Positions 55,696 through 64,000 of a DNA stretch of 64,000 bases are shown here, piece by piece. The DNA comes from Pelomonas baiyunensis. Its GTDB lineage: Bacteria > Pseudomonadota > Gammaproteobacteria > Burkholderiales > Burkholderiaceae_C. Position 1 is the stretch's first letter. Every line of letters starts with the position of its first letter. The position numbers were made by a program, and so were the translations under genes. Below the pieces are notes generated by a model. It did not search any database. It was not told where the DNA came from and saw only the letters and a program-made list of their open reading frames with translations. The stretch is taken from positions 321,395 to 385,394 of the forward strand of contig NZ_JBIGIB010000005.1 in NCBI RefSeq assembly GCF_043555935.1. The letters are read 5' to 3'.

Positions 55696-56546
55696 CCGCC
55701 CGTTTCGTCCTCAAGCTCTCCTGCCCCGACCGCGCCGGCATCGTGCATGCCGTGACGGGTGTGCTGCTGCAACAGGGCGGCAACATCCTCACCTCGCACC
55801 AGCACGGTGACGCCGACCACGCGCGCTTCTTCATGCGCATCGAGTTCGAGGCGGCGGCGGACGAGGCCGCGCTGCAGGCCGCGTTCGCCCCGCTGGCCGC
55901 GCAGTTCGGCATGGACTGGGAGTTGGTGGCCCGCGCCCGCAAGACGCGCGTGCTGCTGCTGGTGTCCAAGCTGGGCCACTGCCTGAACGACCTGCTGTTC
56001 CGCGTGCAGACCGGGCACCTGAACGTGGAGATCCCGGCCATCGTCTCCAACCACCGCGACTTCTACCAACTCGCGGCGTCGCACAACATCCCGTTCCACC
56101 ACTTCCCGCTGCTGGGCGGCACCGAGGCGCAGAAGGCTGCGCAGGAAGCCAAGATCCGCGAAGTCATCGCCGAGAACCAGATCGACCTGGTGGTGCTGGC
56201 GCGCTACATGCAGATCCTGTCGCCCGAGCTGTGCCGCGACCTGTCGGGCCGGGCCATCAACATCCATCACAGCTTCCTGCCCAGCTTCAAGGGCGCCAAG
56301 CCCTACCACCAGGCTTACGAGCGCGGCGTGAAGCTCATCGGCGCCACGGCCCACTACGTGACCAGCGACCTCGACGAGGGCCCGATCATTGAGCAGGAAG
56401 TGGCCCGCATCGACCACAGCATGCCGCCCGAGCAGCTGGTGGGCATCGGCCGTGACATGGAATGCGTGGCGCTGGCCCGCGCCATCCAGTGGCATGCCGA
56501 GCACCGCGTGCTGTTGAACGGCAACCGCACGGTGGTGTTCCGGTAA
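55692..56546 (+). CDS. purU: Formyltetrahydrofolate deformylase
   Basis: A 284-residue enzyme that hydrolyses 10-formyl-THF to THF and formate, balancing one-carbon pools and supplying formate for purine synthesis. An ACT domain (about 5-85, LKLSCPDRAGIVHAVTGVLL) precedes the formyltransferase fold. Catalytic blocks are AINIHHSFLPSFKGAKPYHQ and HYVTSDLDEGPIIEQ. The ATG at 55692 overlaps the lolD stop (ATGA), so it is translated with the lol genes. Confidence 0.96.
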
Positions 56547-56558
56547 GCGGAGCCGGCA

Positions 56559-57377
56559 GTGTGGACCGACACCCACTGCCACCTCGACGCGGCCGAGTTC
56601 GACGCGGACCGTGATGCCGTCGTCGCCCGGGCCCGGGCGGCGGGCGTGGCGCAGATCGTCATCCCGGCCGTGGAGCCGGCAAACTTCGACGCGGTGCGCC
56701 GGCTGGCCGCCGAGCACGGCTTGGCGTACGCGCTGGGCATCCATCCGCTCTATGTGATGCGGGCGCCGGCCGATGCGCTGGATCAACTGGCCGCAGCCCT
56801 GCACGCCCACCAGGGCGACCCGCGCCTCGTGGCGGTGGGCGAAATCGGGCTGGACTTCTTCGTGCCGGGGCTGGACGCTGAGGTGCAGCAGCGCTTTTAC
56901 GTGAGTCAGCTCCAGCTGGCTCAGCGCTTCGCGCTGCCCGTCATCCTGCACGTGCGCCGCAGCGCCGACTTGTTGTTGGCGGGCCTGCGCCGCGTGGGCT
57001 TCGCACACGGTGGCATTGCGCACGCGTTCAATGGCAGCGAACAGCAGGCGCTGGCCTTCGTCGACCGGGGCTTCAAGCTCGGGTTTGGCGGCACGCTGAC
57101 GTTCGAGCGCTCTTTGCAGATCCGCCGCCTGGCGGCGGGCTTGCCCGAGACCGCGTTGGTGCTGGAGACCGACGCGCCGGACATCCCGCCGCAGTGGCTA
57201 TACAAGACCGCCGAGGCGCGCCAGGCCGCGCCGGGGCAGGGGCGCAACGAGCCGGCCGAGTTGCCGCGCATCGCGCAGACCCTGGCCGACCTGCGCGGCT
57301 GGACGGCGGCGCAAACCTCGGCCGTCACGGGCGCGAATGCCCGGGCGGCGTTGCCCCGGCTCTCAGGCCTCAGCTGA
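56559..57377 (+). CDS. TatD-family metal-dependent hydrolase
   Basis: A 272-residue TIM-barrel hydrolase of the TatD family; members are metal-dependent DNases or D-aminoacyl-tRNA-type deacylases. Metal-site blocks are TDTHCHLDAAEF, GEIGLDFF, VILHVRRS, AHAFNGS and LVLETDAPDIPP, all intact. The start is GTG 56559 (MWTDTHCHLD). It follows purU by 12 bases and converges with the MOSC gene, overlapping it by 8 bases. It is unrelated to the Tat translocase despite the name. Confidence 0.93.
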   Translation: MWTDTHCHLDAAEFDADRDAVVARARAAGVAQIVIPAVEPANFDAVRRLAAEHGLAYALGIHPLYVMRAPADALDQLAAALHAHQGDPRLVAVGEIGLDFFVPGLDAEVQQRFYVSQLQLAQRFALPVILHVRRSADLLLAGLRRVGFAHGGIAHAFNGSEQQALAFVDRGFKLGFGGTLTFERSLQIRRLAAGLPETALVLETDAPDIPPQWLYKTAEARQAAPGQGRNEPAELPRIAQTLADLRGWTAAQTSAVTGANARAALPRLSGLS

Positions 57378-58191
57378 AGTTCAGCGTCAGGTCCACCCGG
57401 TCGCCCACGCGCAGCACGCCGGCACCTGTGCCTCGGGCGTAGATGCCGAACTGCACCGGCGCGCCGGGGGCGCGCTCGGCGCTCAGCCGGGTCAACGCTT
57501 CCAGTGCGGGCGGTTGGGGTTCGCCGGTGGCGGGGTCCACCGAGGTCATCACACAGCGCACGCAGGGTTGGGTGCGCAGCAGGGTCAACGCGCCGACGCG
57601 CGCTTCGGTCAGCAAGTCTTCAATGAAGGCGGGCAGGGGCTCGCCGTCCACGCCTTGCAGCAGCACGTTGGGGCGTGCCCGCGCGGCCAGCGGGTTGGCA
57701 GGGGTGCCGAGCGCTTCACCCCAGGCCTGCAGCGAGCCATCGCCCACCAGGTGCAGCGCATTGAGCACCGGCCGGCGCTGGGCGGCCTGGCTCAGGCGCA
57801 CCAGGCGCAGCGGCGCGCCGGTGGCGGCGCGCAGCAGGTCGGCGGCGGCGTCGCCCGCGTCCCAGGCTTGCAACAGGTCGAAGTCCTGGCGGTCGCCGTT
57901 CCAGCCGCGCACGGTCTGTTCGTGGCCTTCGGTGGCTGCGGCCGTCACGGTCACCGTGCGGTCGGCGGTGTGTAGCGTCAGGCCTTCTGGCGTGGCGCGC
58001 GCCGACACCAAGGCCAGGCGCGGGTGGGCGCCCATCCAGGTCAACTCGCCAGCAGCGTCCACCAGGCCCCAGCCGCGGTCGCCTTCGGGCCAGCCGTCGT
58101 CGCCCAGGGGCAGGGCGTCCACCGCCTCGCCGGCGCACGATTTGACCGGGTAGCGCCACAGCCCGCCGATGCGGGCGATCAGATCAGCCAT
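57370..58191 (-). CDS. MOSC-domain protein (molybdenum-cofactor-sulfurase C-terminal type)
   Basis: A 273-residue protein with an N-terminal beta-barrel MOSC_N domain (about 5-115; IGGLWRYPVKSCAGEAVDAL) and a MOSC domain (about 125-270) with the conserved Cys in RTQPCVRCVMTSVDP. MOSC proteins carry sulfur or bind molybdenum cofactor and often perform N-hydroxylated-compound reduction with redox partners. No ferredoxin domain is attached. The stop overlaps the tatD-like gene by 8 bases. Confidence 0.9.
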   Translation of the reverse strand: MADLIARIGGLWRYPVKSCAGEAVDALPLGDDGWPEGDRGWGLVDAAGELTWMGAHPRLALVSARATPEGLTLHTADRTVTVTAAATEGHEQTVRGWNGDRQDFDLLQAWDAGDAAADLLRAATGAPLRLVRLSQAAQRRPVLNALHLVGDGSLQAWGEALGTPANPLAARARPNVLLQGVDGEPLPAFIEDLLTEARVGALTLLRTQPCVRCVMTSVDPATGEPQPPALEALTRLSAERAPGAPVQFGIYARGTGAGVLRVGDRVDLTLNFS

Positions 58192-58245
58192 GATGTCTCT
58201 CGTCTTTGGTTGCGGCCCCGCCGAGTGCGGCGGGCTGAAGTGTCC

Positions 58246-58809
58246 ATGCCCCTGCCTGCCCCCGCCCCCGGGTTGACCCCCGAGCCCGCTCTTGTCCTGC
58301 TAGGCCACGATGCCGCCGTGCGATGGGTGGGTTTGGCGCCGGCGTTCGATGCACACGCCCGGGTGCTGGTGCTGGGCAGCTTTCCGGGCGTGGCGTCGCT
58401 GAAGGCGTCGCAGTACTACGCCCATCCCCGCAACGCGTTTTGGCCGGCGATGGCAGCGGTGCTGAACCTGCCCGACCTGGCCTCCCGCCCGTATGAAGAT
58501 CGCTTGCAGGCCCTGCGCCAGCACCGGGTGGCCTTGTGGGATGCCGTGGCCTCCTGTGAGCGGCAAGGCAGCCTGGACACGGCCATTCAAGCGGCGCAGC
58601 CCAGCGACCTGGCCATGCTGCTCGCGCAGTTGCCGGCGTTGCGTGCGATCGCCTGCAACGGGGCCTTGGCCCACCGCCAGACGCTGCGCGCGCTGGGCAC
58701 GCCCGCGGTGCCGGTGCTGCAACTGCCGTCCACCAGCCCGGCGCACGCGAGCTTGTCCTTGGCCGCCAAGCAGTCGGCGTGGCGCGAGGCGCTGGCGCCC
58801 TACGTCTAG
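58246..58809 (+). CDS. DNA-deoxyinosine (hypoxanthine) glycosylase, UDG superfamily
   Basis: A 187-residue protein of the uracil-DNA glycosylase superfamily, of the hypoxanthine-DNA glycosylase group (family 6). The active-site block LGSFPGVASLKASQYYAHPR followed by NAFWP is characteristic, and QLPSTSPAHASLS is the second loop. It removes deaminated adenine from DNA. The start at ATG 58246 is chosen because the family core begins soon after. It lies 9 bases before the next gene. Confidence 0.9.
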   Translation: MPLPAPAPGLTPEPALVLLGHDAAVRWVGLAPAFDAHARVLVLGSFPGVASLKASQYYAHPRNAFWPAMAAVLNLPDLASRPYEDRLQALRQHRVALWDAVASCERQGSLDTAIQAAQPSDLAMLLAQLPALRAIACNGALAHRQTLRALGTPAVPVLQLPSTSPAHASLSLAAKQSAWREALAPYV

Positions 58810-58818
58810 GATGCCGCC

Positions 58819-59592
58819 ATGAAATCAAAGCAGCAGACCTGGGGGCCCGCCACCCTGAGCGAATTCGATGGCGTGCGCTTCCTGCACCTGGATTCGATCT
58901 GGGTGCAAGGCGCCATGCGCATCCGCAAGCCCGATCAGATCGAGCTGGAGTACGTGCAGCGCATGTGCGCCTGGATGCTGTGGCGTGACAGCGCCACGCT
59001 GGGCCAGGGCCACGCGGTGCAGTTGGGCCTGGGGGCCGCGGCGCTGACGCGCTTCTGCCAGGGCCAGCTCAAGATGCAGACGACGGCGGTGGAGATCAAC
59101 CCGGAGGTGATCGCCGCTTGCCGCCAGTGGTTCCGCCTGCCGGCGAACGACGAGCGGCTGAACGTCGTGAACGCCGATGCCGCCCGCTGGGTGAACGACG
59201 ATGCGAACCTGCAGACCGTGGACGTGCTGAACGTGGACCTGTACGACCACGACGCCGCCGCGCCGGTCTTGGACGACGATGCCTTTTACGCAGCCTGCCG
59301 CGGCGTGCTGGCCGACGGCGGGCTGATGACGGTGAACCTGTTCGGCCGCAGCGCGAGCTTTGCACGCAGCGCGCTGCGCATCGCCCGTGCCTTTGGTTCC
59401 GACCAGGTATGGAGCCTGGCGCCCACCAAGGAAGGCAACACCGTGGTGGTGGCCGCGCGCGGCGTGCAGGTGCCGCACCGTGAGGTGCTGGAGCAGCGCG
59501 CCGCTACGATCGAATCGCGCTTCAAACTGCCGGCGCGCAAGTGGTTGCGGCTGGTGCGCCCGCTGCCCATGAGCATCCTCCAAGCGCTGTGA
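58819..59592 (+). CDS. Spermidine synthase-like methyltransferase-fold protein
   Basis: A 257-residue protein with the spermidine synthase (SpeE) Rossmann fold: AVQLGLGAAALTRFCQGQLK for the nucleotide loop, TTAVEINPEVIAACRQWF for the acidic ribose-binding strand, and VDVLNVDLYDHDAAAP. The N-terminal beta domain of true spermidine synthases is shortened, and catalytic Asp placement differs, so the reaction is uncertain. Such SpeE-like proteins are common in this bacterial group. The GspE-like gene follows 14 bases after the stop. Confidence 0.82.
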   Translation: MKSKQQTWGPATLSEFDGVRFLHLDSIWVQGAMRIRKPDQIELEYVQRMCAWMLWRDSATLGQGHAVQLGLGAAALTRFCQGQLKMQTTAVEINPEVIAACRQWFRLPANDERLNVVNADAARWVNDDANLQTVDVLNVDLYDHDAAAPVLDDDAFYAACRGVLADGGLMTVNLFGRSASFARSALRIARAFGSDQVWSLAPTKEGNTVVVAARGVQVPHREVLEQRAATIESRFKLPARKWLRLVRPLPMSILQAL

Positions 59593-59606
59593 CTCGACAC
59601 CCGCCC

Positions 59607-61424
59607 ATGAACGCCACCGCCAAGCCTGATTCGCAGCCCAAACCCAGCGCCGTTTCCGCGTCCGGGGCCTCAGCCGCCCCGCCGCAAGGCCGCCTGGATT
59701 GGCGGCAGGTGCTGAAGTGGCTGCTGCGGGATGGCGTCATCGACGCCGCGCAAGCCCAGCGCACCGAGCAGCGCTTTGCCGCGGGCGACAGTTCGCTGCA
59801 CCCGTTGGTGCGCCTGGGGCACGCCGGGTTGGTGCGGGTGTCCAACGGCAAGGCGCTGGATGTGGAGGCCCTGACGGAGTGGCTGGCCGGCATGGCCCGC
59901 ATGCCCTACCTGCGCATCGACCCGCTGAAGGTGGACGTGGGCCGCGTGGGCGATGTGATGTCGGTCGGCTACGCCGAAGCCAAGCGCTGCCTGCCGGTGC
60001 AGTTCGGGCTGAGCGAGGTGACCATCGCCACCTCCGAGCCCTTCGACATCGACTGGGTGAACCAGATCGCCTCCCACGTGCGCAAGCCCATTCGGTTGGT
60101 GGTGGCCAGTCCGTTGGAGATTGCGCGCTACACGACCGAGTTTTTCACGCTGGCCAAGTCGGTGCGGCAGGCGGCCAAGGCGGGGGAGCAAAGCCAGATC
60201 GCCAGCTTCGAGCAGCTGGTGGAGCTGGGCAAGAACAACAAGCAGCTGGACGCCAACGACCAGGGCGTGGTGCAGGTGGTGGACTGGCTGTGGCAATACG
60301 CCTTCGACCAGCGCGCGTCCGACATCCACCTGGAGCCGCGCCGCGAGATGGGCGTGATCCGGTTCCGCATCGACGGGGTGCTGCACACCGTCTACCAGCT
60401 GCCGTCGACCGTGCTGGCGGCCATGACCTCGCGCATCAAGCTGCTCGGCCGCATGGACGTGGTGGAGAAGCGACGCCCGCTGGACGGGCGCATCAAAACC
60501 CGCAACCCGGCAGGCGACGAAGTGGAAATGCGCCTGTCGACCCTGCCCACCGCCTTCGGCGAGAAGATGGTGATGCGCATCTTCGACCCCGACACCGCGG
60601 TCAAGGACCTGGCCTCGCTGGGCTTTGGCCAACATGACTCGGACCGCTGGGAGGCCCTGGTGCGCCAGGCGCACGGCATCATCCTGGTGACCGGCCCGAC
60701 CGGCAGCGGCAAGACCACCACGCTGTATTCCACCCTCAAGCGCCTGGCCACGGACGAGGTGAACGTGTGCACGGTGGAAGACCCGATCGAAATGATCGAG
60801 CCCGCCTTCAACCAGACGCAGGTGCAAAACGCGCTGGACTTTGGCTTTGCCGAAGGCCTGCGCGCGCTGATGCGGCAGGACCCGGACATCATCATGGTCG
60901 GCGAAATCCGTGACCTGGAGACGGCCGAGATGGCCATCCAGGCCGCGCTGACCGGCCATTTGGTCTTCAGCACCCTGCACACCAACGATTCGGTGTCGGC
61001 CATCACCCGGCTGCAGGACCTGGGGGTGCCCACCTACCTGATCAGCGCCACGGTGATTGGCGTGCTGGCCCAGCGGTTGGTGCGCACGCTGTGCCCGCAC
61101 TGCAAGCAGCCCGACGACGCGATGACGCGCGAGCGCCTCAACGAAACCGTGCGGCACTGGCGCCTGGGCGGTGGCGTGAAGGCGTACAAGCCCGTGGGCT
61201 GCCTGGAGTGCCGCAACACGGGCTTCCGCGGGCGCGCCGGCTTGTATGAGCTGCTGACCGTGACCGAGAGCGTGAAGGGCGCGATGGGCGACCTGGCCGG
61301 CCTGCGTCGCCAGGCGATGCAAGAGGGCCTGCGCCCGCTGCGCCTGGCGGGCGCGATGAAGGTGGCCGAAGGTGTCACCACGCTGGACGAAGTGCTGCGC
61401 AGCACGCCGGCTTGGGAAGGCTGA
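59607..61424 (+). CDS. GspE/PulE-family secretion or pilus assembly ATPase
   Basis: A 605-residue ATPase of the type II secretion / type IV pilus family. The N-terminal domain (about 25-190) is of the GspE_N type. The motor has Walker A GPTGSGKTT (363-371), then VNVCTVEDPIEM, the Asp box DPDIIMVGEIRDLETAEMAI and the His box GHLVFSTLHTND. A zinc knuckle of C496/C499 and C532/C535 is complete. No partner genes (gspD, gspF, pilC, pilins) lie in the window, so this is a stand-alone locus. It could power T2S, a type IV pilus or a related system. Confidence 0.92.
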   Translation: MNATAKPDSQPKPSAVSASGASAAPPQGRLDWRQVLKWLLRDGVIDAAQAQRTEQRFAAGDSSLHPLVRLGHAGLVRVSNGKALDVEALTEWLAGMARMPYLRIDPLKVDVGRVGDVMSVGYAEAKRCLPVQFGLSEVTIATSEPFDIDWVNQIASHVRKPIRLVVASPLEIARYTTEFFTLAKSVRQAAKAGEQSQIASFEQLVELGKNNKQLDANDQGVVQVVDWLWQYAFDQRASDIHLEPRREMGVIRFRIDGVLHTVYQLPSTVLAAMTSRIKLLGRMDVVEKRRPLDGRIKTRNPAGDEVEMRLSTLPTAFGEKMVMRIFDPDTAVKDLASLGFGQHDSDRWEALVRQAHGIILVTGPTGSGKTTTLYSTLKRLATDEVNVCTVEDPIEMIEPAFNQTQVQNALDFGFAEGLRALMRQDPDIIMVGEIRDLETAEMAIQAALTGHLVFSTLHTNDSVSAITRLQDLGVPTYLISATVIGVLAQRLVRTLCPHCKQPDDAMTRERLNETVRHWRLGGGVKAYKPVGCLECRNTGFRGRAGLYELLTVTESVKGAMGDLAGLRRQAMQEGLRPLRLAGAMKVAEGVTTLDEVLRSTPAWEG

Positions 61425-61549
61425 ACCCGAGGCTGATCCCCCCATGTTCAACCGGTTGCTGCGCGTAATCCACAGGCGCCTGCCCGCCGCGCACTGACAG
61501 AATCGTTCAGACACCGGCGGCTGCGCCGGCAGGCCGGAGGCGAGGAACG

Positions 61550-62248
61550 ATGAAGATCAAGAGCCAGCGAGACTTCTGCGCCGGGCTGCTGTTTCTGGGG
61601 GTGGGTGTGGCATTCGCTTGGGGCGCGACGGAATACGCGTTCGGCAGTTCGGCCAGCCCCGGCCCGGGCTATTTCCCGTTCGTGCTGGGTGTGCTGCTGG
61701 CGCTGCTGGGTGGCATCGTGCTGTTCAAGGCGTTGACGCTGGAATCGGAGGGCGGCGACCCCATCGGGGCCCTCGCGTGGCGCCCCTTGCTGGTGGTGGT
61801 GGCAGCGGTGGCGGTGTTCGGCGCGGCCCTGCCGCGGCTTGGGCTGGTGGTGGCGTTGGCCCTGCTGGTGGCCCTGTCGCTGCAGGCCGACCGGGGGAGC
61901 CGCCTGCGCCCCACCATTGTGGGAACCCTCGTCGGCACCGCGCTGGCAGCGCTGTTGCTGCACACGCTGGTACCGGCGTTGTTGTCCGCGTTGGGCGCAG
62001 TGCTGGGTGACTGGGGGGCACCAGGCTCGCGCCTGCGTGCTGCCGTGACGCTTGCAGTCGCCTTGCTCGGGCGTTTGGTGCCTTCCGCGCTGTTGGCTTG
62101 GTTGCTTGTGACCCGTGCGCCCGCGGCCCTGCGGCCCACCATGGAAGTTGTGCTGCTGGTCGCCACACTGATTTGCATCAGTTGCTGGATGTTCATCGAC
62201 GGCTTGGGTTTGACCATGCCGGTCTGGCCTGTTGTGTTGGCTGGCTGA
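61550..62248 (+). CDS. tctB: Tripartite tricarboxylate transporter small membrane subunit TctB
   Basis: A 232-residue membrane protein of the TctB family. About five or six helices are seen (for example FCAGLLFLGVGVAFAWGA and FPFVLGVLLALLGGIVLF); the conserved start RDFCAGLLFL and SPGPGYFPFVLG are family hallmarks. It is longer than many TctB proteins (about 150-180 residues) by an internal repeat-like extra stretch of helices. It forms a transporter with TctA and a periplasmic TctC protein, which is not in this window. Confidence 0.88.
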   Translation: MKIKSQRDFCAGLLFLGVGVAFAWGATEYAFGSSASPGPGYFPFVLGVLLALLGGIVLFKALTLESEGGDPIGALAWRPLLVVVAAVAVFGAALPRLGLVVALALLVALSLQADRGSRLRPTIVGTLVGTALAALLLHTLVPALLSALGAVLGDWGAPGSRLRAAVTLAVALLGRLVPSALLAWLLVTRAPAALRPTMEVVLLVATLICISCWMFIDGLGLTMPVWPVVLAG

Positions 62249-62255
62249 GGGACGT

Positions 62256-63767
62256 ATGGATTTGCTGCAAAACCTCGCGCTTGGCTTCGGCGTCGCTTTC
62301 ACAGGCCAGAACCTCGCCTATGCATTTTTTGGTGCGGTGCTGGGCACCTTGATTGGCGTGCTCCCAGGGCTCGGGCCCGTGGCAACGATCGCCATGCTGC
62401 TGCCGTCCATCTATGCCTTGGATGCCACGCCGGCGCTGATCATGCTGGCCGGCATTTACTACGGCGCCCAGTACGGGGGCTCCACGACCGCCATCTTGAT
62501 CAACGTGCCCGGGGAATCCAGTTCGGTGGTGACGGCGCTTGATGGCTATCAGATGGCCCGCCGTGGCCGCGCAGGCGCTGCTTTGGCGGCGGCGGGCCTC
62601 GGTAGCTTTTTCGCGGGGTGCGTGGGCACGGTCATCATTGCCGCGTTCGCACAGCCCATGACGCGCCTCGCGGCACAGTTTGGTTCGGCCGAGTACTTTT
62701 CGCTGATGGTGCTGGGCCTGGTTGGGGCCGTCGTGCTCGCTTCGGGATCCTTGATCAAAGCGATTGCCATGATCGTGTTGGGGCTCCTGTTGGGCCAAGT
62801 GGGCACTGATGTGATCTCAGGAACGGTTCGGTACGCGTTCGACACGCCTGAGTTGGGTGATGGCGTGGGATTCGTCGTCATTGCCATGGGCATCTTTGGC
62901 TTTGGCGAAATCATCGCCAACTTGGGGCAGCCCGAGGAGGCGCGGGAAGTCTTCACCCAAGAAGTGACAGGCCTCTGGCCAACCAAGGACGATCTGCGCG
63001 AGGCGTGGCCTGCCGTGCTGCGTGGCACAGCGCTGGGGTCTGTTCTGGGGGTGTTGCCCGGTGGCGGGGCGCTGTTGGCGTCCTTCGCGGCCTACACCTT
63101 GGAGAAGAAGATCGTCCGCAACCCCAGCGTGCCCTTCGGCAAGGGGGCCATCCAGGGGGTGGCGGGCCCGGAGAGTGCCAACAACGCCGGCGCGCAAACA
63201 TCGTTCATTCCCATGCTTACCCTGGGCATCCCGCCCAATGCTGTCATGGCGCTGATGGTGGGGGCCATGACGATCAAAGGCATTCAGCCCGGACCGCAGG
63301 TGATGACCAGCAACCCGGAGCTGTTTTGGGGCCTGATCGCGTCGATGTGGATCGGCAATCTGATGCTCGTGGTTTTGAACCTGCCGCTGATCGGCATTTG
63401 GATCAAGTTGCTGACGGTGCCGTACCGTTTCCTGTTTCCGGCCATCGTCGTGTTCTGCTGCATTGGCACTTACTCGCTGAACAACAACAGCTTCGACGTC
63501 TACCTGACGGCTGCCTTCGCCTTGCTGGGTTACGTCTTCTACAAGTTGAACTGCGAGCCCGCACCGCTGCTGTTGGGCTTCATCCTGGGCCCAATGATGG
63601 AAGAGAACCTGCGACGGGCCTTGCTGCTGGCGCGCGGGGACTGGAGCACCTTCATCACGCGCCCGCTTTCTGCAGGGCTTTTGATCGGCGCAGTGCTGCT
63701 GGTGCTGCTGGTGATGTTGCCCAGTATCAAGAGCAAGCGTGAAGAGGCGTTCCAAGAAGAGGGCTGA
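62256..63767 (+). CDS. tctA: Tripartite tricarboxylate transporter large permease TctA
   Basis: A 503-residue permease with about 11 helices. Hallmarks are GVLPGLGPVATIAMLLPSIY, then YYGAQYGGSTTAILINVPGE, and the second half repeat with GVLPGGGALLASFAAYTLEK, then SFIPMLTLGIPPNAVMA. It imports carboxylates such as citrate or propionate derivatives using an ion gradient. It starts 8 bases after tctB. The cognate binding protein gene is missing on both sides, so substrate is unknown. ATG 62256 is chosen over the frame at 62232. Confidence 0.94.
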   Translation: MDLLQNLALGFGVAFTGQNLAYAFFGAVLGTLIGVLPGLGPVATIAMLLPSIYALDATPALIMLAGIYYGAQYGGSTTAILINVPGESSSVVTALDGYQMARRGRAGAALAAAGLGSFFAGCVGTVIIAAFAQPMTRLAAQFGSAEYFSLMVLGLVGAVVLASGSLIKAIAMIVLGLLLGQVGTDVISGTVRYAFDTPELGDGVGFVVIAMGIFGFGEIIANLGQPEEAREVFTQEVTGLWPTKDDLREAWPAVLRGTALGSVLGVLPGGGALLASFAAYTLEKKIVRNPSVPFGKGAIQGVAGPESANNAGAQTSFIPMLTLGIPPNAVMALMVGAMTIKGIQPGPQVMTSNPELFWGLIASMWIGNLMLVVLNLPLIGIWIKLLTVPYRFLFPAIVVFCCIGTYSLNNNSFDVYLTAAFALLGYVFYKLNCEPAPLLLGFILGPMMEENLRRALLLARGDWSTFITRPLSAGLLIGAVLLVLLVMLPSIKSKREEAFQEEG

Positions 63768-63876
63768 GGTAGGCGCGCTGCCCGGAGCCTGCCGCGCTGG
63801 CAGGTAACGGGCGAGCCAGAGCTGAGGGTGTCTCCGCCGCCGGTCGGCGTGTCTCGAAAGAATTTCCGCCGATGTC

Positions 63877-63906
63877 TTGCGCTCCCGAAAAAACCTGTGC
63901 TACAGT
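63877..63906 (+). promoter_or_regulatory. Putative sigma-70 promoter of a stable RNA operon
   Basis: TTGCGC (63877-63882) and TACAGT (63901-63906) with an 18-base spacer including an A-rich stretch, CGAAAAAACC. It lies after the tctBA operon, whose end is followed by a GC hairpin (CCTGCC/GGCAGG at 63788-63804) without a T tract. Confidence 0.5.
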
Positions 63907-64000
63907 CGTGGGCTTCGCTGATGACAACGCAGCGCGAGTCGCAAGACAAGCGGTGAGTCATTGGCGAAGGGCTTGACCGAAAGGTTGGGCGGCGAGCTTT
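63907..64000 (+). other. Probable 5' leader of an rRNA or other stable RNA operon, cut by window end
   Basis: The last 94 bases have no reading frame. They begin CGTGGGCTTCGCTGATGACA, wording that resembles the leaders in front of 16S rRNA in Burkholderiales, and end GGCGGCGAGCTTT at the window edge. I infer that an rRNA operon or a tRNA gene begins just downstream; no mature RNA sequence is visible here. Confidence 0.35.

Overview
The window is chromosomal DNA, GC-rich and almost fully coding, from a betaproteobacterium of the order Burkholderiales. The Rubrivivax/Leptothrix-type lineage is my best guess. This rests on conserved neighbourhoods (hisI-hisE-membrane protein-HIT-tatABC, petABC-sspAB, secA near argJ), PEP-CTERM exported proteins, a tripartite tricarboxylate transporter pair and bc1 subunits with a PVWY Qo motif. 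There is no prophage, transposase, integrase or CRISPR array.

Layout. 1-7.7 kb: a truncated HAD nucleotidase, an orphan NarL-type response regulator, slmA, a DUF815 ATPase, a Nudix hydrolase, then hisIE, a small membrane protein, a HIT protein and the Tat translocase, closed by a convergent membrane-anchored HtrA-type protease. 7.7-16.1 kb: a Nif3-like protein, an unrecognised gene, two peptidase-like genes (M14, DUF885), pdxA, a large DUF1631 gene and mscL. 16.3-20.5 kb: cytochrome bc1 (petABC), tandem terminators, sspAB and tRNA-Thr(UGU). 20.5-28.8 kb: a DciA-like gene, secA, two PEP-CTERM proteins (one with a thioester-domain-like Cys/Gln signature), argJ and a secreted prolyl oligopeptidase. 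28.8-36.6 kb: acetyltransferases, a metal-site-less MBL protein divergent from a LysR gene, a SPOR-like protein, an esterase, a phosphatase variant, a third PEP-CTERM protein behind a good sigma-54 promoter, and a methyltransferase.

37-40.5 kb, minus strand: a probable copper-handling operon (DUF2946 protein, TonB receptor with a CDDCDCDD mature N-terminus, YcnI-like protein). 40.5-52.1 kb: a ureide (purine) catabolic island. PuuD makes 5-hydroxyisourate from urate, UraH hydrolyses it, a UraD-AllC fusion decarboxylates OHCU and later opens allantoate, PuuE is the allantoinase, and a glycerate 2-kinase routes glyoxylate carbon to 2-phosphoglycerate. XdhC is present without xdhAB. Inside the island sit a GIY-YIG nuclease of lower GC, coupled to the fusion gene by an ATGA overlap, and a secreted Cache-domain protein coupled by a TGATG overlap to a 4HB chemoreceptor, possibly a two-protein purine or ureide sensor. 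puuD also carries an in-frame palindromic repeat-like insertion.

52.2-64 kb: an HDOD protein, a secreted phosphatase preceded by a C9 tract, lolC/E-lolD-purU-tatD as an overlapping series, a MOSC protein, a deoxyinosine glycosylase, a spermidine-synthase-like protein, a lone GspE/PulE ATPase and tctB-tctA. The last ~125 bases look like the promoter and leader of a stable RNA operon, possibly rRNA, that starts beyond the window.
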